DNA of 64,000 bases, taken from contig NC_083570.1 of the NCBI RefSeq assembly GCF_027579695.1, forward strand, positions 94,987,463 through 95,051,462. The letters are read 5' to 3'. Made by a program: the position numbers and the translations under genes. Source of the DNA: Neoarius graeffei. Its lineage: Eukaryota; Chordata; Actinopteri; Siluriformes; Ariidae. The notes beneath the pieces were generated by a model that worked only from the letters and a program-made list of their open reading frames with translations, was not told where the DNA came from and did no database searches. Numbering within the stretch: the stretch's first letter is position 1; the number at the start of each line of letters is the position of its first letter. Shown one piece after another: positions 44,950 to 55,889 of the stretch.

Positions 44950-46045
44950 TTAACAGTTATTCCATGAAATCGAGCCGTACATGAGCCGATTGCCGATGAG
45001 GTGCGTAGCACCGAGTTGGCTATAATCCATGTACAATGAGATTGAGTGGAATAACGGTTTTATTCTATCCACAGTCACTGGATTTTGAGAAACAGAGCAT
45101 TTTTACATTTTTTTTGCAAATTCGATAAATAAAAACTTTATACAAAATGTCCAACAAAATCATTTCTGCTTAGAATGTAAACAAACCGGAAAAATCACAG
45201 TCGCAATTTGTGGAAAAAATGCAATAAGAATAATTCTTGAAAAATAAAAAAGATACGTTCTTACCATCAAACACTTTTATTCCATATTTTGTGGCTTTTT
45301 TTGTATTTTTTGAGGTTTTGTTTTCGAATAGCGTTTTTTATTTTGTCCTCAGTTGGTTCAGTAGCATGGTCCGCCATTTTCTTCTTTCTCTTTTGTTTTT
45401 TTTTGGTGGCTGGCAAACCAACTTAAATGTGCATTACCGCCACCGACTGGCCTGGAGTGTGGAACAGGAGATAACGGGGAACGATCTTCTTTAAGCTATT
45501 TCTGTTTCTTTGAAATACTTCATAACAAAGTGAGATATCTGACTTGATGTGCTCTGCCATTTTGTTTTTCTCTACTCATGGTATATGAGGGGCGGCACGG
45601 TGGTGTAGTGGTTAGCGCTGTCGCCTCACAGCAAGAAGGTCCTGGGTTCGAGCCCCGTGGCCGGCGAGGGCCTTTCTGTGCGGAGTTTGCATGTTCTCCC
45701 CGTGTCCGCGTGGGTTTCCTCCGGGTGCTCCGGTTTCCCCCACAGTCCAAAGACATGCAGGTTAGGTTAACTGGTGACTCTAAATTGACCGTAGGTGTGA
45801 ATGTGAGTGTGAGTCTGTGTCTATGTGTCAGCCCTGTGATGACCTGGCGACTTGTCCAGGGTGTACCCCGCCTTTCGCCCGTAGTCAGCTGGGATAGGCT
45901 CCAGCTTGCCTGCAACCCTGTAGAAGGATAAAGCGGCTACAGATAATGAGATAAGATGAGATGGTATATGAGCTGATATCCTAGTAGTAGAGTAGCCAAT
46001 CAGAGCACACAACTGCTCATATCCGGTGAATGTCGATAGAATAAA
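44950..46045. repeat. Unclassified repeat around a SINE and a LINE tail
   Basis: The text TTATTCCATGAAATCGAGCC on the left and GTCGATAGAATAAATG on the right suggest a mobile element with eroded ends. Inside lie a minus-strand LINE 3' tail (45385-45470, gcattaccgccacc...) and a SINE. No gene was recognised. Confidence 0.4.
45590..45960 (+). mobile_element. tRNA-derived SINE
   Basis: A full-length copy is flanked by ATGGTATATGAG (45578-45589 and 45961-45972). It has a short internal deletion of about 8 bp near 45812. Confidence 0.9.
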
Positions 46046-46512
46046 TGTAGGATGTTACACAGTTGTGCAAAGATATGAAGTTTAACTTTGAGTGCTGAAT
46101 GTATATTTCATGAGTAAGCAAAGTGACCGAGTGAAATATTTTTCAACATGAGAAGATAAACTTCATATCTTCACGCCACTGTGTAATGTTCTTTATATTA
46201 TCTGGACACATCCACAAAAAAATATGCAAGTTAATCAAAAGAATTTTAAACCAGTTCACCATTTTGACAACACGCGTCTAGTCAGCGGGAAAACACTGGG
46301 AGTGATGTCAGCAGAGTGAAATATCAGGAAATATGTCACTCAGATCCGCGGTGTATTTCATATGAAAAATGCAAGTTTTTCAACACGAGAAGATAAACTT
46401 CATATTTTCAAGCCAACATGTGGTTTTCTTTTTATTATCTAGACACACAAACAAAAAGTCCCCAGATTTATCAAAACAATTCATCGATTTCTTCACAAGT
46501 GACTTATAGAGA

Positions 46513-46597
46513 TTTTTGTCACGGTTTTGGTTCTCAGTGTCCCGGATGGAGCTCGTATGAAAAATACGAGTGGTGTATTTCCCAGTAAAACGCTCGT
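46513..46597 (+). repeat. 85-bp direct repeat, copy 1
   Basis: The block TTGTCACGGTTTTGGTTCTC ... CCCAGTAAAACGCTCGT recurs almost exactly at 49519-49604. Copy 1 is followed directly by a SINE. Confidence 0.85.
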
Positions 46598-46974
46598 CTC
46601 ATCTCATCTCATTATCTCTAGCCACTTTATCCTGTTCTACAGGGTCGCAGGCAAGCTGGAGCCTATCCCAGCTGACTACGGGCGAAAGGCGGGGTACACC
46701 CTGGACAAGTCGCCAGGTCATCACAGGGCTGACACATAGACACAGACAACCATTCACACTCACATTCACACCTACGCTCAATTTAGAGTCACCAGTTAAC
46801 CTAACCTGCATGTCTTTGGACTGTGGGGGAAACCGGAGCACCCGGAGGAAACCCACGCGGACACGGGGAGAACATGCAAACTCCACACAGAAAGGCCCTC
46901 GCCGGCCACGGGGCTCGAACCCAGGACCTTCTCGCTGTGAGGCGACAGCGCTAACCACTACCCCACCGTGCTGC
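46598..46974 (-). mobile_element. tRNA-derived SINE without clear target duplication
   Basis: A full-length minus-strand copy. I could not find matching flanks, so a later rearrangement at one side is possible. Confidence 0.85.
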
Positions 46975-47930
46975 CTCAGTTGTCGATGTTTTTATAAAAA
47001 AAAAAAACGATCTAACACTGGAACATTTTTAATTGCAGCTACACGCCTGGAGTCTTTCTCTTTTTTTAATTTTCTCTTCGCACAACCATTCAGTTGATGT
47101 CTGTCCATTTTTCATTTCTACCGCGGTTTTTATAAAATTGATACATTTCACCGTAGGTGGACTGGCTCAACTGACAGGTTGAGGAAAGGGGGGTTAATGG
47201 TCACATAGGCCACTCTTGCTCAGAATTATGATTATTGTTGTTGTTCTTATGAAATGAGTGTTCATAATGAATTACATATGACTATTTATAACCATTTTAA
47301 GTGTACAAACATTCACGAAAAATATTTTTAAAGTTTCTGTCGTGTGGTGCCCCCCCACTGGCTGTGAGTGGTTAGTGCCCCTGGGCACTGTGCCGCACAT
47401 AGATATACATAGAAGACTAGATGCCTCGTCCCCGTTGCCCGTCAACGAAGTCGAACGTCCGCACATGGCGGCCATCTTACCTCAGACAGCTGGCTTACCC
47501 ATTACATTGTGCTGGTAGCGATATGTACTTTTCAGATGACCGTAACTTCCTCAAATTTCAATCTATAGTCAAACGGTTTGGTTTGTTATATATATTAAAA
47601 AAACGGAAGTATGTATTTATGATATTAATGATGAATAATCATTTTATGTTTTAAAAAAATACGCATAGCTTGGCGAAAATATTTCAGTATACTACAGACT
47701 GTAAGACAGGATGCATGCTGAAATTCCTATGCTGTGAGAAGCCTAACACTGCATACTTATGGATAACTGCGGCCTTAGGACAAATAACCATACAATTTAT
47801 TTCCAATTTTCAGTGAAAATATTTTTACATGTGATAGGGCCGTAGGGGAAGCTAAAGTTAAATAAACAGCTTACTCACTTGTGAAACTTCAGAAATACTT
47901 CATCCACCTCAAAAACCTAATGCACTCACA

Positions 47931-48012
47931 TCATAGCATAATAACAAATGTAAACTCACATCATAGCATAATAACAAATGTAAACTCACATCATAGCATA
48001 ATAACAAATGCA
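47931..48012 (+). repeat. 30-bp tandem repeat, about three units
   Basis: ACTCACATCATAGCATAATA followed by ACAAATGTAA repeats nearly without change. Confidence 0.9.
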
Positions 48013-49081
48013 CTGCCCGAGTAAGTAATAGTATAAAACAGTGACAGCGACTCATGGTAGTTTGTGACAAAAAAAGCATTTAATTAATCACATGTGGTTA
48101 TACTTCCAAGGATAAAAAGATATCTTTACATTTACAAAAAGAACATTCAAAGCTGATTATCATGTCAAAGTCAATATATGTTAGCACAGAAGATTGAAAT
48201 TTCATTTGACTAGGCTCCAATGTGCAGTTAAAATAAAACTAAACATACTGATATAAACATCTACAATTAAAACACACATGTCATCTTGTCATCAAACTCA
48301 GTACTTTGATTTCCTGTAAATCACAATGTGAGTGCTGGGCTGTGCTGTGCTTGCGTAAGTCTTCATACCCCTTGTCTGTGGTAAGATGGCCGCCCTGTGC
48401 GGACGTTCTGGAATAGATAGTTTTCACTGACGTCACGGCATTCCGGGGAACGCCCCCCAGCCGCCATCTTGGAGGGCAAACAAAACGGACCATCGCCACT
48501 ACCGGCTACGTTATTCGGACGAATTTATGAAGTTATATAGTCAGTTTTCTAAAATAAAGATCAATGTCGGCAAAATCAAGCAAACAGAAGTATATAGATA
48601 CACATCTCACGGTATGCAGCCAAACTGGCCTTGATGGGGGGAATTGACCCCTATGAAGTGGACAAAGATGCATTTTCAAGTGACTATGCAGGGCTGCCAA
48701 AGCCTGAAACTGCCAAAGCCTGAAACTGACTTCATCAAACTTTAAAGGCTGTCTGATATATACAACTTTATATATTCACAGCGCGCCTTTTGGCGGATGC
48801 CGCCTGAATCGCGCAGATCCGGGTTTTTTTTTTTTTAAGGGGGGGCATTGGAGTGTCTGATTATAATTTCAAAGTAAATTCTTTATTAAAATTACTAAAT
48901 AAGCAAATCCGTTACAGTCCATGAAACAGGAAGTATAAGAATGAGAAAAAAAACAGTTTAAATTGGGAAGCTGCGCACATTTGCGCAGTCCTGCACACCG
49001 CTCAGGCTGCACAAGTGTGCGCAGCTTCCCGATTTAAACTGTTTTTTTCTCATCCTTATATCGCGGTGAGGAATCTAGTCT

Positions 49082-49456
49082 CATCTCATGCTCATCATCT
49101 CTAGCCGCTTATCCTTCTACAGGGTCGCAGGCAAGCTGGAGCCTATCCCAGCTGACTACGGGCGAAAGGCGGGGTACACCCTGGACAAGTCGCCAGGTCA
49201 TCACAGGGCTGACACATAGACACAGACAACCATTCACACTCACATTCACACCTACGCTCAATTTAGAGTCACCAGTTAACCTAACCTGCATGTCTTTGGA
49301 CTGTGGGGGAAACCGGAGCACCCGGAGGAAACCCACGCGGACACGGGGAGAACATGCAAACTCCACACAGAAAGGCCCTCGCCGGCCCCAGGGCTCGAAC
49401 CCAGGACCTTCTTGCTGTGAGGCGACAGCGCTAACCACTACACCACCGTGCCGCCC
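49082..49456 (-). mobile_element. tRNA-derived SINE
   Basis: It is flanked by GAGGAATCTAGTCT (49068-49081 and 49457-49470), which splits the right end of the TA-flanked element. Confidence 0.9.
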
Positions 49457-49518
49457 GAGGAATCTAGTCTTCTATGTAAATCCATGGTGCCGCAGGCCCA
49501 TACAGTTAATCAGATCTT

Positions 49519-49604
49519 TGTCACGGTTTTGGTTCTCAGTGTCCCGGATGGAGCTCGTATGAAAAATACGAGTGGTGTATTTCCCAGTAAAACGCTCGTG
49601 TCCA
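49519..49604 (+). repeat. 85-bp direct repeat, copy 2
   Basis: It matches 46513-46597 but is followed by gtccatataatatataagg rather than a SINE. Confidence 0.85.
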
Positions 49605-49807
49605 TATAATATATAAGGTTATTTTTCCACTGCTATGTTTGATTTTATTTTAGTCTGCATCGCATCCTTTTTTCTTCTTAGTGAGGTGTTTCTGGAAATT
49701 ACTGAAACTCAAGACACAAGTTATTTCTCTTTTATTCTTTTGAATGTTTTACAAGCCAAAAGAACAAATCTTGGAACAAACATAATCAAGTTCATAATGA
49801 ATTTTTA

Positions 49808-50040
49808 TGCCTCCGCCACCATAAGGTGCAGAAGGCATTATGTTTTCGGGTTGTCCGTCCGTCTGTCCGTGCGTCCGTCCCGAAACCTTGTGAACACAAT
49901 ATCTCCAAGGCAGATGAAAGGAATTTCACCAAACTTTCACCATTTGTGCATTTGGGGACAAAGATAAACTGATTAGATTTTGAGATCAAAAGGTCTAAGG
50001 TCAAGACATAGTTCGAATTACGGGGGGTACTATACCCCCC
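49808..50040 (+). repeat. Fragment related to the 4340-5570 repeat
   Basis: The words GGAATTTCACCAAACTTTCA and (GTCCGTC)n-like text are shared with a repeat type seen upstream. It ends in a C-run. Confidence 0.45.
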
Positions 50041-50052
50041 CCCCCCCCCAGG

Positions 50053-50430
50053 GGGCGGCACGGTGGTGTAGTGGTTAGCGCTGTCGCCTCACAGCAAGAA
50101 GGTCCTGGGTTCGAGCCCCGGGGCCGGTGAGGGCCTTTCTGTGTGGAGTTTGCATGTTCTCCCCGTGTCCGCGTGGGTTTCCTCCGGGTGCTCCGGTTTC
50201 CCCCACAGTCCAAAGACATGCAGGTTAGGTTAACTGGTGACTCTAAATTGAGCGTAGGTGTGAATGTGAGTGTGAATGGTTGTCTGTGTCTATGTGTCAG
50301 CCCTGTGATGACCTGGCGACTTGTCCAGGGTGTACCCCGCCTTTCGCCCGTAGTCAGCTGGGATAGGCTCCAGCTTGCCTGCGACCCTGTAGAAGGATAA
50401 AGCGGCTAGAGATAATGTGATGTGATGTGT
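50053..50430 (+). mobile_element. tRNA-derived SINE with variant tail
   Basis: The tail is (GATGT)n instead of GATGA. The flanks share ACTATACCCCCC. Confidence 0.85.
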
Positions 50431-50559
50431 GACTATACCCCCCAATGAAGACCCAGTACCAGGCACGTGCACACATAGGGCTTTAGGGGTGCTTGAGCCC
50501 CTGCCCTTTTTGCCTCGAATTAAATGTTGCCCTTTTAAAATAATAATAATAATAATAAT

Positions 50560-50763
50560 CTCATCTCATTCATCACATTACCTCTAGCCGCTTTATCCTG
50601 TTCTACAGGGTCGCAGGCAAGCTGGAGCCTATCCCAGCTGACTACGGGCGAAAGGCGGGGTACACCCTGGACAAGTCGCCAGGTCATCACAGGGCTGACA
50701 CATAGACACAGACAACCATTCATACTCACATTCATTCACACCTATGGTCAATTTAGAGTCACA
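50560..50763 (-). mobile_element. tRNA-derived SINE, 5'-truncated
   Basis: Only the 3' half is present. (AAT)n runs lie on both sides and could be the duplicated target. Confidence 0.8.
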
Positions 50764-50909
50764 TAATAATAATAATAATAATAATAATACAGTCCTGTTA
50801 GAAGTTTAAAACAACAGCGGTACAAAAACTCCACGGCAGTCTACCAATGTTCCTGTAATCCGGGGTGGTTGTGCACGCTGAGCCGCCGCTTCTCTGTCCA
50901 TTGCTGCTC

Positions 50910-51180
50910 CGCTCGAGCGCGGACAGAGAGAGGGGGCGCGCGGACAGAGAGAGGGGGCGCGCGGACAGGGAGAGGGGGCGCGCGGACAGGGAGAGGGGGC
51001 GCGCGGACAGGGAGAGGGGGCGCGCGGACTGAGAGAGGGGGCGCGCGGACTGAGAGAGGGGGCGCGCGGACAGAGAGAGGGGGCGCGCGGACAGGGAGAG
51101 GGGGCGCGCGGACAGAGAGAGAGGGCGCGCAGACAGAGAGAGGGGGCGCGCGGACAGAGAGAGGGAGCGCGCAGATGGGA
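50910..51180 (+). repeat. 22-bp GC-rich minisatellite
   Basis: About 12 units of GCGCGCGGACAGAGAGAGGG plus GG. It stays open in several frames because 22 bp repeats cycle the reading frame; the predicted proteins are repeats of ARTERGG or RAPSLCP and are not credible genes. Confidence 0.9.
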
Positions 51181-51239
51181 GTGAGAGGGAAGAAGCCGCT
51201 GCGCTGCCACAATGATAACAGAGGAGACGGACAGTGCGG

Positions 51240-52020
51240 CAGCTTGAACATGTGAGCTATGGTCTAACATTTCGCCCTTTCAAACTGTATGTACATCACA
51301 TCTGGGCGTTTGTAGGGCTACTGACATTTGTGCGAGTAATTTAAGTCTCTGTAGTTTAATAATCTGCTTGTTAACTGACGTGACCTGACCTGTTACTGTT
51401 CACAATCGATTGCCTCGGCCGTGCTTCGGTGGACATGCAAGTATCCGGGGCGGTTCTAGCCATTTTGGGGCCCTAGGCGAAATACAGACATGGGGCCCTC
51501 AAAAGTCAGTCTTGAAACACACACACAGAATAATGGTCATTCCTACTTGGCACATGCCATATCTCCTTGCTGTAAATTCAGAAAAAAAGATAGCAAACTG
51601 CCACTAACAGTGTGCCCCAAGTAAGCTCCACAGTGAAACAGGTTTGAGATTACTCCAGCATTTGCCAAAATTCTGACAGTGTTTATTGCTCAGATCAAAC
51701 CAGAAAGAGAGAGAGCGACAAGGCAAACAACAGAAGAAGAGACAGTAGAGAGAGATGGACAATTTTAAGAGTCAATCTCCATATTTTAATAAAACAAGGA
51801 TATCTGAAATCCAATTATTTTTACTCCACAGATACATATTACCAGATATAAAATGATCTTATTCTTATCAGAAGTAGAACACAAATGGATCCATATTACC
51901 AGATACACATTACCAGAGATACAAAATGATCTTACTGCTATCAGAACTACAACACAAATAGATATTACTCTATCGAAACCTCTACATTTCAATGGGATAA
52001 GACTGATGCCAAGATAAATG
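51240..52020. other. Intergenic, no gene seen
   Basis: Unremarkable sequence between two simple-repeat blocks. Confidence 0.4.
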
Positions 52021-52023
52021 TAT

Positions 52024-52393
52024 GAGAGAGAGAGAGAGAGTTTGTGTGTGTGAGAGAGGGAGGGAGGGAGGGAGGGAGAGAGAGAGAGTTTGTGTGTGTG
52101 AGAGAGAGAGTGAGGGAGGGAGTGAGAGAGAGAGAGAGTTTGTGTGTGTGAGAGAGAGTGAGTGAGGGAGGGAGGGAGAGAGAGAGAGAGTTTGTGTGTG
52201 AGAGTGAGGGAGGGAGGGAGAGAGAGAGAGAGTTTGTGTGTGTGAGAGTGAGGGAGGGAGGGAGGGAGGGAGAGAGAGTTTGTGTGTGAGAGAGTGAGGG
52301 AGGGAGGGAGAGAGAGAGAGAGAGTTTGTGTGTGAGAGTGAGGGAGGGAGGGAGGGAGGGAGAGAGAGTTTGTGTGTGTGAGAGTGAGGGAGG

Positions 52394-52429
<36 letters not shown>

Positions 52430-52510
52430 GTGTGAGAGTGAGGGAGGGAGGGAGGGAGGGAGAGAGAGTTTGTGTGTGTGAGAGTGAGGGAGTGAGTGAG
52501 AGAGAGAGCC
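52024..52510 (+). repeat. GA-rich minisatellite
   Basis: Units of about 50-60 bp alternate (GA)n, TTTGTGTGTG, and (GGGA)n. Nearby 52660-52732 carries (GT)n followed by a long G-run. The long frames on both strands are low-complexity artefacts. Confidence 0.9.
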
Positions 52511-52678
52511 ATTTAGTGACAGGCAATACAGTGGTTGAGAGACAGATACAGAGGGATTGTGAGTTTGTAAAGGATGCAGCCTACATTATTAAAATGTCCT
52601 TAATCTTCAAAATTCCATTGTTCATGTATTCCATCACCATTCCATAATGGGGTGGGTGTGTGTGTGAGAGAGAGAGAG

Positions 52679-52726
<48 letters not shown>

Positions 52727-53186
52727 GGGGGGTAGAGAAAGAGAGAGGTATGAGTTTTTAAAGGTTGCAGCCAGTACATTACTGAAAAGTCCTTAATCTC
52801 CAAATGTCCACTGTTCATCATAATCATATGAGAAAGAAAGTCCTACTTATTGCTGGCTTCTCCAAAGTCTTCATAGAAAGGTGGTGTGCAGAGGTATGGA
52901 ACCCAAACTACACGAACACATTCCTCGACAGTGGAGGGTGAGGCTGTAGCAGACTCAGGCGATTTGAAAAATGCAGTTAGTTTCAGAAGTGCAGCTGCAT
53001 TCTTTTTGCTTTGTGCCAGGGTTCGAATTATGAATTTGACCCTATGGGGGTCTCTATTTAAAAAAAAAAAAGCAATGCATACTCGCTCTCCTGGACCAGC
53101 GCACTTTTGCGCACTGGAGTGCACAGCTTTCACACACAGGCGCGCGCATGCACGCACACACACACACACGGTGTTGCGCATATATA

Positions 53187-53570
53187 GGGGCGGGACGGTG
53201 GTGTAGTGGTTAGCGCTGTCGCCTCACAGCAAGAAGGTCCTGGGTTCGAGCCCCGGGGCCGGCGAGGGCCTTTCTGTGTGGAGTTTGCATGTTCTCCCCG
53301 TGTCCGCGTGGGTTTCCTCCGGGTGCTCCGGTTTCCCCCACAGTCCAAAGACATGCAGGTTAGGTTAACTGGTGACTCTAAATTGACCGTAGGTGTGAAT
53401 GTGAGTGTGAATGGTTGTCTGTGTCTATGTGTCAGTCCTGTGATGACCTGGCGACTTGTCCAGGGTGTACCCTGCCTTTCGCCCGTAGTCAGCTGGGATA
53501 GGCTCCAGCTTGCCCACGACCCTGTAGAACAGGATAAAGCGGCTAGAGATAATGAGATGATGATAATGAG
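53187..53570 (+). mobile_element. tRNA-derived SINE
   Basis: A full-length copy with a G in place of C in the head (GGGCGGGACGG) and a short tail. (CA)n precedes it and (TA)n/(TG)n follow at 53590-53653. Confidence 0.85.
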
Positions 53571-53606
53571 AACATATTGTGTTAAACAAATTATATATAT
53601 ATATAC

Positions 53607-53653
<47 letters not shown>

Positions 53654-54254
53654 GAGTGATTCCACACTTATGGGTACTGAAATGGGGACATGAACTTATT
53701 CGCCTAAAACCATTTCTTTTTTTACCATCAGGTCACAAAACATGTAATCTTTAATGAATGATATGTTAAAAGATAACTTTAATTTTCTGAGATGTAATAA
53801 AAACATATTTATATGCCAAAGTCAAGCCTATGAGTTCCAAAATGATGTCTGTTCCATTACTTCTGTTACGATTGTCCATCTCGCGTCTGTTACAAATTAA
53901 TTACAATCTAGCTCTATACCATGTTCATCTTATTGAAAGAATGTGTATGTTTATTCTACTACACATGTTTATTAATTATATTTGCTAAAACATCACCTTC
54001 CTATGTTTCAAAAAGTAATTCTACATTGTTAAAATTGAGAATATATATGTCCACAACACTTCTGTTACGTTCTGACTTTGGCATATAAATATGTTTTTAT
54101 TACATCTCAGAAAATTAAAGTTATCTTTTAACATATCATTCATTAAAGATTACATGTTTTGTGACCTGATGGTAAAAAAAAGAAATGGTTTTAGGTGAAT
54201 TTTTAAAAATAAGTTCATGTCCCCATTTCAGTACCCATAAGCGTGGAATCACTC
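53654..54254. mobile_element. Fold-back DNA element in a (TA)n tract
   Basis: Left arm 53654-53824 and right arm 54073-54254 are inverted copies (outer ends GAGTGATTCCAC and GTGGAATCACTC) with one gap of about 11 bp. The central 250 bp is unique. (TA)n lies on both sides. No transposase is present. Confidence 0.85.
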
Positions 54255-54275
54255 ATATATATATATATATATATA

Positions 54276-55773
54276 TGTAAGGTCCTCTAAAATAACACTG
54301 TATTTTATACTCTATATTGGATTGCCCTATTTTCTGTGTAATTAACTCCATTTACCATAATGCCTTGTGGTTTGGAATATTTTCACTGTTCTGATGTGTT
54401 GTGACGTTCTGTGCATTCGGACCAATCAGACTTATTTGCTCGTTGTAGTTTTATTTGAATTTTGATGTCAGCCAATGGTAATTGGTATATGTTTAATGCC
54501 CGCGAGTTCGCGGGCTTTTTGAGATGTTTCATCACTTCGCGAGGGAGAAGCTCACGGAGTTCCCGCCTGCTGCCGAGCAGAGAGAGATCGCGTTGTTTGT
54601 GAGCTCTATTTCAGCACTTATTTTGCAGACAGTTTTTTTTTATAGTTTGGTCTGCTTGTGGCCATAAACTCCGGTGTCACTCCAGTGAGTGATCTTGCTG
54701 TTTTTTTTTTCTGCGGACACATCTGCCCTCCGTGCTGTGCCCACCGGAGCGCTTTCGTCAGTCCCGGGAACTCACTGTGTCGGGTCTGGGACCCAGCCTG
54801 CTACCGAGGGGTTTGGGGTGAGCAGCATCTTATTCGAGCGAGCTAACCCACAGCAATAGCTAGCCCTCTGCTCAGGAGCATCTGCTGCGTGACTGTACCG
54901 ACATCTGTAACCTGATCCGTCTGGTTTGACCGGTGGATTGTGAGTAACGCGAACCCACACTTACACTGACACACACACACACACGCGTTCCTCTGGTCTC
55001 GCCTGGATAGCCAGCGTTTTAGAAGGGCATTGCAGCGGTTGCTGTTCTGTCTGCAGTTCACAGAGCTGCCACCTGTGCACCAACGGGCCCCAACTGCGCG
55101 CGCGTTTTTCTTTCTTGTCCACTTCTTTTCTTTTGATACTTTACCCAGTTTTATTTTCTTACTATGTACTGCTGGTATACACACTGTTGATGTGCTATCT
55201 GTAACATCTCTATTATGTAGGCTAATTGTTTCCGCTCTTCTTGTGCCGGTGTTACTATTTTCTTGGTGATTACATTGCATGCTTCTTTGGGAGCATTTAT
55301 TGTCAAATACTATTATTATTATTATTATTATTATTGCTTATTAATAAATATAATCATTATTATTTAATTATATCTTGGGTGTATTGGCTGCTCATTTGGT
55401 TGTTTATATTTGAACATTCTGACATGCACACTGCAGACTAGCTATTAGTTCTTTCACTCATGCTACTGTTATTTTAAAGTCTGAGGAAATACACCATACA
55501 CTAGCTTCAAAGGTAAGTGTAGTATTTTCGCAGTGGAGGCACCGCGCTGTTAAATTTATCATTTATTAGATTTATGCTTATTATTCTCTCTCTCTACTCA
55601 TACTTGTACCCTTATGGTATCAGGAATCTCAGCCAGCTCACCACTCCACCGCTGAGAACTTAGGACCCTGTTGCGCCATTATTTATTGGGATTTAGGGTA
55701 ACTCTTTAGTAGCCTATAGCCTACTGTGCTGGGTAATCAGCACCTGTCCAAAAAAAAAAAAAAGGGGGTTACA
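54276..55773 (+). repeat. 5' LTR
   Basis: It has TG...CA ends, CCAAT-type words near 54420 and 54472, AATAAA at 55343-55348, an AG|GTAAGT donor-like site at 55511-55518 and an A14 run before the end. The (CA)n and (ATT)n tracts are shorter than in the 3' LTR. Confidence 0.93.
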
Positions 55774-55776
55774 TTT

Positions 55777-55794
55777 TGGAGGCACCGCTGGGAT
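55777..55794 (+). other. Candidate primer-binding site
   Basis: TGGAGGCACCGCTGGGAT begins 3 nt after the LTR end, where a tRNA 3' end (CCA) should pair. The closest tRNA I can recall is a leucine type, with several mismatches, so the primer is not assigned. The first 12 nt recur inside the LTR at 55534-55545. Confidence 0.6.
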
Positions 55795-55889
55795 TTTCCT
55801 GTTTACCAGAACAAGTAGATCGCTGTGTTTTGCTTAGTGTTTGTGTTGTGTTAGTTATTGCTGTTTGCTGGGCAGTTTTTTTTTTAAAC

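Larger units (their letters stand above)
47408..49476. mobile_element. TA-flanked TIR element, about 2.07 kb
   Basis: The ends CATAGAAGACTAGA and TCTAGTCTTCTATG are inverses, flanked by TA. Inner arms also match in inverted form (gtccgcacatggcggccatc near 47458; gatggccgccctgtgcggac near 48386). It holds a 30-bp tandem repeat and a SINE. No transposase is seen. Confidence 0.6.

Noticed and set aside
50806-51270. Frames of 128-154 codons across the 22-bp GC-rich array
   Set aside because: The period is not a multiple of three, so several frames on both strands are open by repetition alone; no domain or initiation context supports a gene.
51786-52526. A 246-codon minus-strand frame
   Set aside because: It is a translation of a (GA)n/(GT)n minisatellite, rich in Ser-Leu-Pro-His-Thr repeats, with an unrelated tail.
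54658-55441. Frames of 60-145 codons inside the LTR, repeated at 62409-63205
   Set aside because: They are non-coding LTR sequence; the pair simply reflects the two LTRs and no domain is visible.
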